64,000 bases of DNA from positions 124,001-188,000 of the forward strand of contig JAJSOM010000007.1 in assembly GCA_023052935.1 (NCBI GenBank), written 5' to 3'. The notes under the pieces were generated by a model. It was given only the letters and a program-made list of their open reading frames with translations. It made no database searches and had not been told where the DNA came from. The position numbers and the translations under genes were made by a program. Source of the stretch: Piezodorus guildinii (Eukaryota > Arthropoda > Insecta > Hemiptera > Pentatomidae). Shown in pieces: positions 11,094-25,624 of this stretch; positions within the stretch are counted from its first letter, which is position 1; every line of letters begins with the position of its first letter.

Positions 11094-13732
11094 CTACTTA
11101 ATGATGTATATTGGGTTGACAGGGCCTTTACGACCCTGCCATCTCTCTGGGATCTTGGAAGGTGTGATGGATTGGAAAAGCGGGTTGTATGTCGCTTGTA
11201 TGTTGTCATAGAATTTTATGTGTCGTCGTGATATGTGTGTTTGTATTGTTTCTAAGTTTAAAGTCTCGTGTATGTGGTCCATGCTCCGTCTTTCGAGAGT
11301 TGTATGTTTTGTGATTTTTTGTAATATGTTGTTTTGGGTTGATTGAAGTGACTTCAGGGCTGTGGGATATAGGTAATGTAGGAGAGGTGCTCCGTGAAGT
11401 AGTGCGGGTCTAAGTATTGATTTGTATATAAGTAGTTTAAGTCTTAGTGACAGCCCTGGTGAGTATAATAGGTGATTTAGTTGTGCTGCTGTCGCTCGTA
11501 CAATTCGTATTCTGTTTGAATGTGTGCTGTGAATGATAGATGTGACTCTAGTGTCATTCCTAAGTATGTGAGTCGTTTTTTGGTTTGTATAGTTTCTCCG
11601 TTTAGTTTGGGTTGATGTTTAAGTGTTTTCATGTATGAGAAGGTTATTGCATCCGTTTTGTTAGTGTTTATTTTAATGTTTATGTCGTTCAGTTGGTTTG
11701 TGATTAGTTGAGCTGCGTTTTGGGCCCTGCGCATTGCTTTATCCGCATTCATGCTGGCCGTGTATATGGCAATGTCATCAGCATATGCGGCGACTTGTAC
11801 TCTGTCGATTTTTTGCCCTACTATTTGGGCTGTATATATGTTGAATAGTGTAGGCGCTAGGACCGAGCCCTGTGGGACGCCGCATGTCACTTTGCGTTGG
11901 GTAGACAATTCAGTGTTCACACGGACTGAAAATGTCCGTCCACTGATGTATGAACCTATTAAGTCGACCAGTTGGTCCGGAAATCGGTGAAGCCTTAGTG
12001 TTTCAATAAGGGTGGTGTGGGATACAGAGTCGAACGCCTGTGTGCAATCGAGTGATATCATGGCTGTGGCACGGTTTTGTCTAAGGTTGTTGGCTGTATC
12101 ATGCTGTAGTTTAGCAACGTGATGGTAGCAGCTGACTCCGCGATGAAACCCAGTTTGTTCTGGGGGTATTACGTCGTGTGCGTCGCAGTGTTTTCGGACG
12201 TGTATGAGTATTAGTTTCTCATATATTTTTGAGATATGATTGAGGAGGCTGATGGGCCGGTATTCTTCCGGGACCTTTCCTCGTTTTTTGGGTTTTAGGA
12301 GTGGAACTATTATAGCATGTTTCCACTGATTTGGGAAGTATCTGAGGCGAGAGCATGAGTTGAAAATGTTTAGGAGAAACATGTGGGCCTTTCTCGGGAG
12401 TTGTTTGAGTAGGACATATGGAATGTTATCCTGTCCTGTTGATTTGTTTCCCTTTGTTCTTCTCAATATTGCAGTCAGTTGTTTATACGTGGAGTAGAGG
12501 GGGGTTTGTGTGTTGTTTGTCGTGGGGTTGTGTTCGTATGTGCTGACGGTGCGTGCTTTGTCTCGGTCAACATAATACTGTGCTAGAATGGTGGCCTGAT
12601 CTGCGGGTGTGAGAAGCTCGTCGCCTCGGGTAATTTTCACCACTTTTGATTTTGTGTTGTGGCTTCTGACAAGTTTCCAGAAGTTTTTCGGGTCATAGTG
12701 GGTTCGGCGTAATTGATCATGCCATATTGATGTTTTCCACTGCGACATGAGTGTGTTTACTTGTCTAGTGAGGCTGTTTACAATGGGTTTGTAAGTAGGG
12801 TCTTTTGTTCTGTACCAGCAGTTTTTAATGTTGTTTCGTTGTTTTATTAGTTGTAGTATGTGTTCTGGCGGTTTTCTTAGATGTATAGGTGTTGGGTGAA
12901 AAGTGGGTATGGCGTCTCTTGCTGCGTCTTTGATAGTGTTTTGTAGCGTTTCAATGGCCTTGTTTATGTCGTCGATGTTATTGAGTGGTGTGATGGTCGG
13001 TGTGTTGCTGTGAACAGTGTTTTTGTATAGTTTCCAGTCTGCTTTCTGAAAATCATATTTTAGGTCTGTATGTCGTGTTCTTGTTGTGTCATGTCCTAGT
13101 TGATATAGTACAGGGATGTGGTCGTTGTCACTGAAGTCAACTGTTGTGCAGTTTGTGAATCGGTGTGCCTGTTGCGTGAGTAGTAGGTCTGGTGTTGATG
13201 TGTATGATGGGTTAGCGTGGTGTCTGAAAGTGGGTGCATTGGGGTGTATAATTGTGTATTTTGTTTTGGTCAGGTGAGTTCCCAATGCATTGGGTGTCGC
13301 ACAGTTCCATGAGTGGTGTCTAGCGTTCAGGTCACCTAGTATGATATGCTGTCTGTCAGTCTCAGTTTCTTGTAGAAAAGTTTTTGTCGTTTCCGGTTTG
13401 CCTTTGGGGCTTCTATAAATACATGTGATTTTGTATGTATGTTTGAGTTTAACTTGTATCGTGATGGCAGTATGTTTGTCGTCACTGAGCGTATTGTTGT
13501 TTATGATCCTAGACGGGACGCCTTTACGCACCAGTAGGGCGACGCCCCCTTGGCGGGGTGAGTCATGTCTGTATATTGTGTAACCTCTGAAGTGTATTTG
13601 TGTTTGTTTGTTTAGTTTTGTGTCAGTCAGTGCTACTATTGATGGCCTGATACTGGCCAGGAGGGTTTCTAATTCGAGCTTACGTTTCTTAAGCCCCGTT
13701 ATGTTGTAATTTAGGATAGAATGTCTATCCAT
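11094..13732 (-). pseudogene. Family A ORF2 (endonuclease/reverse transcriptase), frameshifted
   Basis: This copy is colinear with the intact 879-aa ORF2 at 34034-36673. The endonuclease part has GDLNARHHSWN and the SDNDH motif. The reverse transcriptase has LDCTQAFD, GVPQGSVLAPTLF and the catalytic AYADD. One A is missing at about 11519-11520 (gtttgaatg against gtttgaaatg in sister copies), so the frame is lost near residue 738 and the C-terminal region is out of frame. Codons upstream are intact, so this is a recent break or a sequencing error. It overlaps ORF1 by 8 nt. Confidence 0.9.
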
Positions 13733-14848
13733 GTAAGTTTTGATTTATCATGGCCTGTACATTGGCCATCATCATGTTACACATATTATTTATCATGGTC
13801 TGTACCCAGCCCATGATGTTCTTTACCCAGTCGGGTTGTGTTGTGGTCGGGGTGGGAAGTAGCGGTGGCTTAAATGCTCTACCCGCATATGAGTTTGGTC
13901 CGGATGTGGTGGGGGGAGCCTGATTCGTTGGCTCCTGTGCTGTTGTTTCGGGTTCTGTTATGACCCTTTTTTGAACTTTCGCCTTTATTATGGCGATTCT
14001 GGCGGGACAATTGCGATACGAGGCTACATGAGGGCCTCCACAATTGGCGCACTTTATGGGTGTTGTTTTGTGGCATTCACTACTCAGGTGGTTACCGCCA
14101 CAGCGGACGCATACAATTATGCGCCCACAGAAGTTTTTTGTGTGGCCAAATTCCTGACAGTTGAAACACTGTCTGGGGCCACTTGCGTCTTTCATCTTTT
14201 CTACGTGATATATCACGTAGTCTATTGGTCCTACATTTTTAACATCATTTAATGTAGTGTTGTGGTCTGTAGTGATAACAATATAACTTAGTTGGGTTTT
14301 AACCCCTTCTTTGTTGGTCTTGGCCATTCTCCATATTGTTTTGAACCCTTTTAGGTGGGTTTTTAAGGCCGTTTCGATGGGTGCAAGGGGTTGATCTAAA
14401 TCAAACCCTTTTAGGATATATCTTTTGTCTTTTTTGGTGCCTCTCAGGGCATATGTATGGTAATCAATATCATCACTATTGTGGAGTAGTTGTATGATTT
14501 TATTAAATGTCTCGTTAGTTTTAGTATATATTTTCGTTTCATTTTGAAACGCTCTGATAGTGAATTGCGTTATTTCATTTTCGATTAATGAATTTTTAAG
14601 ATCCACCCCTGATATCGGTGGTCTGATAATTATTGGCGGCGGTGTTTTGTTTGTGGGTGTGCTTGTTGTTGTTGTTGTTATTGTGTTAGTACTCGCTGTC
14701 TTGCTTGTACTTGGTAAGTTTGTTAGTTCGTTGAAAGTGTTGTGTGTTGTCGTTGGCAGTATTATTTGTGGTCTAGGTTTAGCTGTTAGTTTCTTTTTTG
14801 GTGTAATGAAGCCTTCAGAATCAGTCTGTTTAAGTCTGAACAGACAGA
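13725..14848 (-). CDS. Family A ORF1 (gag-like), 5' partial
   Basis: This is an RNA-binding gag-like protein. Three zinc knuckles are visible (CFNCQEFGHTKNFC, CVRCGGNHLSSEC, CANCGGPHVASYRNC). They are preceded by a region with YHTYALRGTKKDKR, which resembles the domain found before the knuckles in Jockey, TART and HeT-A gags. The C-terminus is Met-rich (around MINNMCNMMMANVQAMINQ). Translation can be read from the element boundary through GFITPKKKLT and PPPIIIRPPISG, so about the first 22 residues are lost. The likely role is to package element RNA and perhaps guide it to the histone locus. Confidence 0.85.
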
Positions 14849-14910
14849 CTGTTCACCGAATTTTCCCACTGCTTTCATTTATACCCGTTTGCCGCTCTGC
14901 GCGGGCCAAT
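14849..14910 (-). promoter_or_regulatory. H2A core promoter, unit 1
   Basis: The second copy of the target lies at 14849-14859. TATAAAT is at 14877-14883 and an inverted CCAAT at 14906-14910. The promoter is separated from H2A by the 4.2-kb element. Confidence 0.8.
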
Positions 14911-15441
14911 CACTTTTCGTGGCTGCCCCCCACTCCTCTAAACAGCCTGTTACCTACCGGATGATTCCATCACTTAAGTGTTCGGAATCCCTTTACATCG
15001 ACCACCTTAAAAAAAAAAAAAAAAAAAAAATACAATTCATTGATATCATTTTTAGTCATAGTTATTATTTATTTATTGTATTAAGGGGATTAAATGGTTA
15101 GACGTCCATTCGCTTGAACTTCTTAACGGTACCTGCAGGAATGGGGAAAGTGTAGGTAGGACCGACTACTTGGAATAAATTGTCCTCCACTCCTGTGAAA
15201 TTAAGATAGGTAGCGATTGTTGGGGAGGGGGGGGGAGGGGGGGGGGACGAGAGAGAGAATTTTCATTGAAGTTCGTTAATTATAATACAGATAATCGAAT
15301 AATGGTTGTATTCTGTCACCCTGTTAGGTAACTTGGGGCGTGGTTCTCGGATACGGTACATCCTCACGTCAACAACCTCGTGGGCGAAGCTAAGGAGGGG
15401 AAGGTTACAATCGTATATACGGAGAGGAGGGAGTCTTTGCC

Positions 15442-15476
<35 letters not shown>

Positions 15477-15782
15477 GAAGAGAACTTTTAAACAAAAATG
15501 AAATTAGCCGGTTGAATTGTTCTAAATTACTTTCTAACCTAATGGCGTACTTCCATTCTATTTGGATTTGAATAACGGGAGGTTATTGTTAGGCGCATGC
15601 GTACTAAATTGGTTTTGCAATACTGCAGCTGTTTAGCCGTTATTGATATCAAAGACTCGCCGACATTACTCGGCCAATCTCGATCCGCTTATCTTATAAA
15701 CTTGAAAAAGGTTATAATACGAACCATTGTGTTTTTCATCGTTTCCTCCATGGTCGTCTAATTCTACTTAGTGTCTTCATAT
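14911..15782. other. H2A-H1 spacer, unit 1 to 2
   Basis: Same spacer as 1208-2080 with A tracts at about 15008-15030 and 15444-15471. A cleaner copy than the one at the left edge. No gene is seen. Confidence 0.7.
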
Positions 15783-15822
15783 AGAAAGATGTTAAATTTT
15801 TTTAGTGGCTCTGAAAAGAGCC
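15783..15822 (-). terminator. H1 3' stem-loop and downstream CUUUCU, unit 2
   Basis: The stem-loop is at 15807-15822 and AGAAAG on + at 15783-15788, again 18 nt apart. Confidence 0.9.
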
Positions 15823-15869
15823 GTTTAAAATCACCACTCCTTGAGGAGGCAGCGGTTGGGGAAAACGAC

Positions 15870-16490
15870 CTACTTCTTCTTCGGTGAAGCCTTCTTGGCC
15901 GCTGGCTTCTTGGCGGGTGCCTTCTTTGCCGGAGCCTTCTTCGCCTTGGGTGTCGAAGCGGGTTTCGCTTTGGCTACCTTGGGCTTGGGGGTCTTGGCGG
16001 CGGTTGGAGGCTTCTTCGTCTTCTTAGCCTTAGGCGCTGCGGCGGCCTTCTTCGCTGCCGCAGGTTTTGCCTTAGTTGCCTTGGACTTGCTAGCGACGGA
16101 CGGTTTGGCGGGAGCCTTCTTTGTAGCGGCTACCTTCTTGCTCTCACCTCCTGCACCGGCGAGTTTGAAAGAGCCAGATGCGCCCTTGCCTTTGGTCTGG
16201 ACAAGCGAGCCGGAAGCAACGGCGGAGACGAGGTACTTCTTGATGAAGTGAGACTTCTTCTCCGCATCGATCTTGTACGTCGAGCTGATGTATTTCTTGA
16301 TCGCCTGGGTAGATGATCCACCCCTCTCCTTGAGAGACTTGATCGCAGCTGTTACCATTTGAGATACAGGTGGATGAGAAGGCGCGGTCTTGGGCTTCTT
16401 GGCACCACTTGCCGCGGCGGCCTTACCCTTCTTCGCTTTGGGCGTCGCCGGTGTAGTTGGCGCAGCGGCTTCAGTTGTAGTTTCAGTCAT
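15870..16490 (-). CDS. H1: Histone H1, unit 2
   Basis: 206 aa, protein identical to unit 1. The ATG is at 16488-16490. The leader is cut 22 nt above the ATG by a B element, so the native upstream region now lies more than 2 kb away. The coding sequence shows no decay. Confidence 0.95.
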   Translation of the reverse strand: MTETTTEAAAPTTPATPKAKKGKAAAASGAKKPKTAPSHPPVSQMVTAAIKSLKERGGSSTQAIKKYISSTYKIDAEKKSHFIKKYLVSAVASGSLVQTKGKGASGSFKLAGAGGESKKVAATKKAPAKPSVASKSKATKAKPAAAKKAAAAPKAKKTKKPPTAAKTPKPKVAKAKPASTPKAKKAPAKKAPAKKPAAKKASPKKK

Positions 16491-16519
16491 TTTCACTAGG
16501 TTCGCTAGTGTACCTTGGT

Positions 16520-16524
<5 letters not shown>

Positions 16525-16567
<43 letters not shown>

Positions 16568-18618
16568 CCGATCCCTCAAACAAAAGAAAAAATAACATTA
16601 GTAAGGAAAATATCATATAATAAATACTGATAAATTATTTGTAAACATACCTTTTTCTACCTGTCTGGTACTTGAAGGGTGATTGATTCTTATATATAAG
16701 TGATTGAGATCTATACTACCTGTATATTGATGACTCTTATTTGGAGGTGAGGGGCCTCCGCTTATTGTGCGTTATTAAACGAATAAAAACTAACTTATAC
16801 AAAATTAATGATAAATTATAAACATAACCATAAAGAAATATAACAAAACTGAAGTATAAACATAAAACATAAACATGAAATAAAACATAACCATAAGATA
16901 GTGAAATAGGATAGGGTGTAGCTGTGGGTGGGGTGGGGGGTGGGAGAAGAGTGGGAAGAGGGAGTAGGATAATGGAGTAGGATGGGTGTTTAGGAAGGTT
17001 GCTAGGCAACGGAATGATCTATAATATATTTAGGATTTACTGGTCCCTTACGCCCCTGCCACCTCTGAGGGAGCTTGGAGGGGGTAATGGATCGGAACAG
17101 TGGATTGAATGAGGCAGGGAGATTGTCGTAGAACTTTATGTGTCTCCTTGAAATGTGTTGTTGAACAGTTTCAATGTTTAATGTCTCATGAATGAGGTCC
17201 ATGTTTTTTCTCTCTAGTGTAGTTCGTTTTGTGATTTTTTGGAGTATGTTGTTTTGACATGATTGAAGGGACTTCAGGGTTGTTGGATAGAGGTAGTGTA
17301 GTAGGGGCGCTCCGTGAAGAAGCGATGGTCTAAGGATGGATTTGTAGATTAGGATTTTGAGTCGTAGTGACAACCCTGGTGAGTATATTAAGTGGTTTAG
17401 TTGTGTAGCTGTGGCGCGTACAATGTTTATTCTGTTTTTGATGTGTGCTGTGAATGATAAGTGTGATTCCAGTTTTAGTCCTAGGTATGTGAGGTGTTTT
17501 TTAGTTTGTATTACTTTACCGTTGAGTTTGGGTTGTTTCTTGAGTGTTTTCATGTAAGAAAAAGTTATGGCGTCAGTTTTATCGGTGTTTATGTGAATGT
17601 TGATGTCCTTAAGTTGGTTTGTGATTTGTTGGGCTGCTTTTTGGACCTTGCGCATTGCTTCATCCGCATTCATACTCGCTGCGTATATGGCGATGTCGTC
17701 TGCATATGCAGCAACTTGTACGTTTTCGTATTTTTGCCCTACTATTTGGGCTGTATAAATGTTAAAAAGGACAGGCGCAAGGACCGAACCCTGGGGGACG
17801 CCGCATGTAACGTTGCGTTTTTCTGATAATTCAGTTTTGACCCGGACAGAAAATGTCCGCCCACTGATATAGGACCCAATAATGTCGACCAATTGGTCCG
17901 GGAATTGGTGAAGCCGGAGTTTATTGATGAGGATGGAGTGCGACACAGAGTCAAATGCCTGTGTGCAGTCAAGAGAGATCATGGCTGTAGCATGATTTTT
18001 GTTGAGGTTATAGGCTGTATCGTGCTGTAGCTTTACTACATGGTGATAACAGCTAACTCCGCGTGTGAAACCAGTCTGTTCTGGCGGTATGACGTCGTGT
18101 GAGTCGCAGTGTTTGCGGACGTGTATGAGGAGGAGTTTCTCATAAATTTTTGAGATGTGATTGAGAAGGCTAATAGGTCGGTATTCTTCCGGGACCGCTC
18201 CTCGTTTTTTGGGTTTTAGGAGTGGAACGATTATAGCATGTTTCCACTCTTTAGGGAAGTATCTAAGGCGTGAGCATGAGTTGTATATGTTTAGTAGAAA
18301 CATGTGAGTCTTTCTGGGTAGTTGTTTGAGTAGTACGTATGGTATATTGTCTAGTCCAGATGACTTGTTTCCTTTTGTGTTTCTCAGTGTTGCAGTCAGT
18401 TGCTTATATGTTGAGTGAATGAAGTTTTGTGTGGTCCTCATGACGTGGGTGTGTTTGTAGGTTTGGTCAGTGCGTGCTTTGTCTCGGTCGACATAGTATT
18501 GTGCTAGTATAGACGCCTGATCTGCAGGAGTGAGAATCTCACCGTCTTGGGTTATTTTCACCGATTTTGATTTGGTGTTATGGCTTCTGACCAACTTCCA
18601 GAAGTTTTTGGGGTCATG
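16525..18618 (-). mobile_element. Family B retrotransposon, 5'-truncated, in H1 start site, unit 2
   Basis: Poly(A) tail as T at 16522-16567. The target duplication ACCTTGGTAATTT lies at 16512-16524 and 18619-18631. The 5' end falls in ORF2, upstream of the reverse transcriptase core, at HDPKNFWK. Family B is related to A but clearly distinct in sequence, including its 3' UTR with the run ggtgaggggcctccgc shared by both. Confidence 0.93.
17002..18618 (-). CDS. Family B ORF2, 5' partial, frame open
   Basis: This holds the reverse transcriptase and C-terminal region only. Motifs are YRPISLLNHISKIYEKLL, LDCTQAFDSVSH, CGVPQGSVLAPVLF and AAYADDIAIY, then the Jockey-type C-terminal segment (HGAPLLHYLYPTTLKSLQS, ISRRHIKFYDNL). 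The frame has no internal stop or shift, unlike the longer B copy at 40248-42906, which has an extra G. The frame also continues by chance into H1 leader sequence to 18732; I do not treat that fusion as a gene. Confidence 0.85.
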   Translation of the reverse strand, partial: HDPKNFWKLVRSHNTKSKSVKITQDGEILTPADQASILAQYYVDRDKARTDQTYKHTHVMRTTQNFIHSTYKQLTATLRNTKGNKSSGLDNIPYVLLKQLPRKTHMFLLNIYNSCSRLRYFPKEWKHAIIVPLLKPKKRGAVPEEYRPISLLNHISKIYEKLLLIHVRKHCDSHDVIPPEQTGFTRGVSCYHHVVKLQHDTAYNLNKNHATAMISLDCTQAFDSVSHSILINKLRLHQFPDQLVDIIGSYISGRTFSVRVKTELSEKRNVTCGVPQGSVLAPVLFNIYTAQIVGQKYENVQVAAYADDIAIYAASMNADEAMRKVQKAAQQITNQLKDINIHINTDKTDAITFSYMKTLKKQPKLNGKVIQTKKHLTYLGLKLESHLSFTAHIKNRINIVRATATQLNHLIYSPGLSLRLKILIYKSILRPSLLHGAPLLHYLYPTTLKSLQSCQNNILQKITKRTTLERKNMDLIHETLNIETVQQHISRRHIKFYDNLPASFNPLFRSITPSKLPQRWQGRKGPVNPKYIIDHSVA

Positions 18619-18631
18619 ACCTTGGTAATTT

Positions 18632-21084
<2,453 letters not shown>

Positions 21085-21128
21085 AGAAAGCGTCTCTTTT
21101 TTTCGTTTTGGTGGCCCTGAAAAGGGCC
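21085..21128 (-). terminator. H2B 3' stem-loop and downstream CUUUCU, unit 2
   Basis: The stem-loop is at 21113-21128 and AGAAAG on + at 21085-21090, 22 nt apart because one T is missing from the T run against unit 1. Confidence 0.9.
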
Positions 21129-21158
21129 GTTGAAATTAGCCTGGGAACGATTGACTCG

Positions 21159-21530
21159 TTACTTAGAGCTAGTGTACTTGGTAACGGCCTTTGTGCCTTC
21201 GCTGACAGCGTGCTTAGCCAATTCGCCGGGAAGTAGGAGCCTCACCGCGGTCTGGATTTCCCTGCTCGTGATGGTCGACCTCTTGTTGTAGTGGGACAGG
21301 CGCGAAGCTTCGGCAGCGATACGTTCGAAGATATCGTTGACGAAACTGTTCATGATGCTCATGGCCTTAGAGGAGACTCCAGTGTCGGGGTGAACCTGTT
21401 TCAGCACCTTGTAGATATAGATGGCGTAGCTCTCCTTCCTCCTCCGCTTCTTCTTCTTGTCGGATTTGGAGATGTTCTTCTGGGCCTTGCCGGCCTTCTT
21501 CATGGCTTTACCGCTCGCTTTGGGTGGCAT
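21159..21530 (-). CDS. H2B: Histone H2B, unit 2
   Basis: 123 aa, identical protein to unit 1. A family D element is inserted 32-38 nt above the ATG, so the TATA box is now at 25704-25711. Confidence 0.97.
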   Translation of the reverse strand: MPPKASGKAMKKAGKAQKNISKSDKKKKRRRKESYAIYIYKVLKQVHPDTGVSSKAMSIMNSFVNDIFERIAAEASRLSHYNKRSTITSREIQTAVRLLLPGELAKHAVSEGTKAVTKYTSSK

Positions 21531-21567
21531 GTTGACCGATTGTCAGCTGAAACCGAAGTGTTAGATT

Positions 21568-21613
<46 letters not shown>

Positions 21614-21616
21614 CAC

Positions 21617-24237
21617 TTAATTATTACCTGTTACGAAGTCTTGCCATCGTATTGGGGGAGTTGCTGGGGTCATTGTTTTAAACAATGGGTTATTTAATGT
21701 TGTCAGTGAGTCGAAGAATTTTATGTGCCTACGTCTTATGAACTCTGGTATTGTTGGGATTTGGAAAAAATTGTGGAGATCTTCTGGTTTCATCTTCTTC
21801 ATCGATGTTGTCCTCACCATTTTCTTCAGTACGGTGTTCTGGAACCTCTGTAGGTGTTGCTTAGTTCCTTCTCGTAGGTGGGTGAAGAGGGGGGCACCAT
21901 ACATAAGAGCAGGTCTTAAGATGCTTTTGTAAATTTGTAATTTTAATCTTAAAGAGAGTGCTGGGGATAGCAAGAGGTGGTGGAGTCTGTATGTTTTCCT
22001 TCGTACGGTTTTTACTTTGCTATAAATGTGTGTCGATAGTGTCATGTGGCGGTCAAGTCTGATACCTAAGTAAAGTATGGAGTTTGATGGTGATAGTGTA
22101 GTGTTATCTATATGGAATTCTCGTGGTAGTCTCGTCTTTTTTCCTTTTTGTAAAGCAAATAAGACACAGTCTGTTTTTGTCGGATTTACCTGTATATTGA
22201 GTTGTCTTAGTTTAGTGACTATTTGTTGACATACCGCTTCAGCCTTTTCTAGAGCTTTTTTGGCCCTAGAGCTACTGCTGTATATAGCGATGTCGTCCGC
22301 GTAAGCTGCTATGGTTGCTGTCCTGTAATTATGTCCTATTATGTCTGCTGTATAATAGAGAATAGTACCGGGGATAAAACAGCTCCCTGCGGTACACCGC
22401 ACGTAAGGTTTATGCAATCTGATGTTTGATTACGAACCCGTACAGCTAGTCTTCGATCTTTTAGGAATGACACTATGATACTATAGAGCTGTTCTGGGCA
22501 GTCGAGGTCTGCAAGTTTGTGACATAGAATGCCGTGGGATACAGAGTCGAATGCTTTCGTGCAGTCTATAGATATCATAGCTGTCGCTGTATTACTGTTG
22601 AGGTTTCTGCACACCTCCGTTTGTAGCTTCATGAGATGGTGTTCTGTACTGAGGTGTGCCTGGAAGCCAGTTTGTTCGTAGGGGATAATAGAGTTTTCCT
22701 CGCAAAAATTTCTCAAATAATTGAGTATGATTTTTTCAAATATTTTTGCTAAGTGAGGTAGCAGGCTGATGGGTCTGTAGTGTTCCTCTTTATCCCCTGG
22801 CTTAGCTGGTTTTAGTAATGGAAACAGGATGGCTTGTTTCCATTTCCCGGGGAAGTATCTCAGGCGAAGACATGAGTTGTATAGGTTCGTGAGCTGCAGT
22901 AAACCTTTCTTGGGGAGTTGTTTTAGTAGGATCGTCTGAACTTCTTCATGTCCGGGTGACTTATTCCCTTTGGTCCGTCTTAGTATAGTTTTTAGTTGTT
23001 TGGGGCTTGTAAACATGTAATTGTCGCCTTTTTCGATAACCGGTGTTGTGGTCGGGATTGTACGGGATTTAATGTCCTGTTCGTAGTATGTTGCCAGTCT
23101 GTCTGCTTGTTGTCTAGGTGTTAATATCCGGTCGCCGTCGTGTAGTCTGACATTTGTGGTCTTTTTCGTGGCGCTTTTGGTTAGTTTCCAAAATTTTCGG
23201 AAGTCGCCGTGTGTTTTAGTTAGTTGGTCATGCCACATCGCTGTTTTCCATTGTTTAAGTAGGTTCCTTATTTGTGTAGTAAGTGAGTTTATAGCTTTTT
23301 TAATGTCATAGTTTTTAGTACGGTACCATCTGTTTTTAAGTGTACGTCTGTTGTCGATGAGAGCTAGTATATGTGGTGGAATGGGTCGGAGGTTTGGTGG
23401 GGTTGGGCGGTATGTGGGGATATTCCGGGTTGCTGCTTCCAGGAGGGAGCTAGTGAACTGGTCGATATACTCGTCTACCTTCTCTGTGCTGTCGAGTTTG
23501 GGCATTTCTGGTAGAGAACGTTGTACGTCGGCTTTGTAGTTTTGCCAGTCTGCCTCCTGGTACTTGAATTTTTTGGGAATATTTTCTTCTAGTGCTCCGT
23601 TGATGTAATATTGGATTGGGCGGTGGTCTGATGCTAGAAAGTCGTGGGCGGTGCATCCTGTGATATTGTGTGGCTGTCGTGTTAGGAGAAGGTCCAGGGT
23701 GGAGGTGGTGTTGTTACTATAATGTCTGAAAGTGTGTGTGTCAGGGTGAATCACTGTAAAGGATGTTCGAGCAATTGTTCTTCCAGCTTTATTGGTGGTA
23801 CTATTGTGCCAATGGGTGTGTTTCGCGTTTAGGTCCCCCACTACCCAATGGTTTGTTTTGGTTTCACAGGTCGTTAGAAGTAGTCCTAGTTCTCTTATTG
23901 ATCCGTATGGTCTACGGTATAGGCCTGTGATGTATGTAGGTTGTTTTAAGAGTATTTGTATAGTGAGGTGGCTAATCTTTTTGTCTTGAATTGTTACGGG
24001 TGCCGGCATCTTCTTCCACTGCATCCCTGCTTTAACTGCTATGAGAACGCCACCGTGTGGGTCTCGTCCGTCATCCGCAATTGCGCAGTACCCTCGGAGT
24101 CGGGGGGCAGGCCCTTGAAGTCTCGTGTCAGTAATTATTGCTATTGTTGGTTGTGTTATGGCTAAGAGTGCTTAAATTTCTTCAACTTTATTATTGATGC
24201 TGCAGCAGTTGTAGTTTATGAGAGAGAAGGTGTTCAT
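21617..24237 (-). pseudogene. Family D ORF2 with a nonsense codon and a frameshift
   Basis: The order is endonuclease (GDLNAKHTHW, ASDHRPIQYY), reverse transcriptase (YRPISLLPHLAKIFEKII, IDCTKAFDSVSH, CGVPQGAVLSPVLF, AAYADDIAIY) and C-terminal region. The start ATG overlaps the ORF1 stop as ATGA (24234-24237). Codon 22 is TAA (24172-24174), and one T is missing near 22351-22355, just after the GVPQG motif. Apart from these two lesions the coding sequence reads through. This family is the most diverged of the four. Confidence 0.88.
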
Positions 24238-25427
24238 GGTTTCTTCGTGTTGGTGTCGATGTTCTTGAGCATGGCTGCTACCTGGGTCATTAGGTCGAAG
24301 AGCATTTTGAGGAGGTGTTCAATGGTCGGAGTCTGGCTGTTGAGTGAAGCTTGGTTCTCTGTACACGGGGGTACTGGGCTCGTAGGTGGTGGGGGTAGGG
24401 GTGGGGGCAGAGACGGGAGGTCTTCTACCTGTGACGTATGCCCTCTCCAGGCGGTGGTGGGGTGCTGATGGCATTGAGCTCTTTCATTGGTCGAGCTTTC
24501 TGCTTGCTGATTGGTTGGATTTGTTCCTTTCGCTTTTCGTTCATTTATTGTTTTTTCTAATTTTTGCCTATAGGGGCATCCTCTGAAGGAGGCGACGTGA
24601 TCTCCGCCACAATTGGCGCATTTTGGATTAGTTTGTCGTGGGCAATCGGTGACGTTGTGATTTTCACCGCATCTGACACATACATGTCGTCGCCCACAGT
24701 GATTTTTCGTGTGACCGAATTTTTGGCAGCGGTAACATTGTGGTGGAATATTATCTTGTTTGGGTTTATATTTTTCTGTAGTAAATATACATCTGTTGAC
24801 GTGTTTTACTTTTCTTATGTCTTCTATTGAGCTTGTGTGTGGCACTGTGATGATGATTGGGCTTAGAGGTGTCTTTTTACCGTTGGGATCTGTTTTTTGT
24901 AATCTACGAATGTCTATTGGTTTTAAGTGTTCGAATGCCTGTTTGATGTCTGAGATCGGGATAGAGATGTCGAGATTTTTTATGGCAAATTTATTCGGTG
25001 GTTTTTGCCCCGTTCGCGGTGCATATGTGTAATGATCAATGTCACAGTTAGATAGATGTTTGCGGACGATGTTAATTTCTTCCGTATTTTCTACATAAAT
25101 TCTAATGGTTTTGTTTTTGTATTCCGTGAAGTAGTTTTTTATTTTACATTTGTTCATAAATGATTGTAACTCTTTCATCGTATAATTTTTGGGGATAATT
25201 ATAGGCGGGAGGTTTAGTCTGGGTGTGGAGCTCACGTCTGAGGGTAAATTTTCAAGTGGTTTGAAGCTATTGGCTGTGGAGGTAGGGGGGGGTTGTAACG
25301 TTTTTGTCCTATGAGTTCTGGACCGTAGGCGGGGAGGTGAGACTTTAGTCCAGTGAGCAGAAGCGCTCTCTGCTTCACTCTCCGAGTCCATCGCTGGTGG
25401 GAGTGGGGTGGTTTGTGCCTGGTCCAT
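24234..25427 (-). CDS. Family D ORF1 (gag-like)
   Basis: 397 aa, uninterrupted. The N-terminus is acidic and Ser/Pro-rich. A middle region has DHYTYAPRTGQKPPNKFAI, followed by three knuckles CYRCQKFGHTKNHC, CVRCGENHNVTDC and CANCGGDHVASFRGC. A Pro-rich stretch (SLPPPLPPPPTSPVPP) and a short hydrophobic C-terminal helix follow. The start is the ATG at 25425-25427, the first Met after the 5' UTR. An intact ORF1 beside a broken ORF2 suggests recent loss of activity. Confidence 0.88.
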   Translation of the reverse strand: MDQAQTTPLPPAMDSESEAESASAHWTKVSPPRLRSRTHRTKTLQPPPTSTANSFKPLENLPSDVSSTPRLNLPPIIIPKNYTMKELQSFMNKCKIKNYFTEYKNKTIRIYVENTEEINIVRKHLSNCDIDHYTYAPRTGQKPPNKFAIKNLDISIPISDIKQAFEHLKPIDIRRLQKTDPNGKKTPLSPIIITVPHTSSIEDIRKVKHVNRCIFTTEKYKPKQDNIPPQCYRCQKFGHTKNHCGRRHVCVRCGENHNVTDCPRQTNPKCANCGGDHVASFRGCPYRQKLEKTINERKAKGTNPTNQQAESSTNERAQCHQHPTTAWRGHTSQVEDLPSLPPPLPPPPTSPVPPCTENQASLNSQTPTIEHLLKMLFDLMTQVAAMLKNIDTNTKKP

Positions 25428-25520
25428 AGTTAACTGGCACCAGCACTACACTACACTTCACTACACTGCACTTTCACTGACACTATGGGTAAAAAGTACT
25501 TACTGCGGCTTGATAGTGGT

Positions 25521-25624
25521 CTTGCCAGTGCTACGCTGCCTTTTCCACTGAGTGGGTACTGTCAAGGTTGGATCCAAGAGATATGCATGGACCTTGATAG
25601 TAATAAGGCGCTGAACTAAACAAG
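25521..25624 (-). promoter_or_regulatory. Structured 5' UTR RNA motif, family D
   Basis: On the minus strand the motif opens with CTTGTTTAGTTCAGCGCC and closes with GGCAGCGTAGCACTGGCAAG. Ends pair as CTTG/CAAG, then AGT/ACT. An inner stem CAAGGT/ACCTTG encloses a TCCA/TGGA hairpin. The same layout and the conserved GCGCCTTA and GGCAGCGT segments occur in family C (31098-31189 and 60458-60549). Function is unknown. Confidence 0.6.
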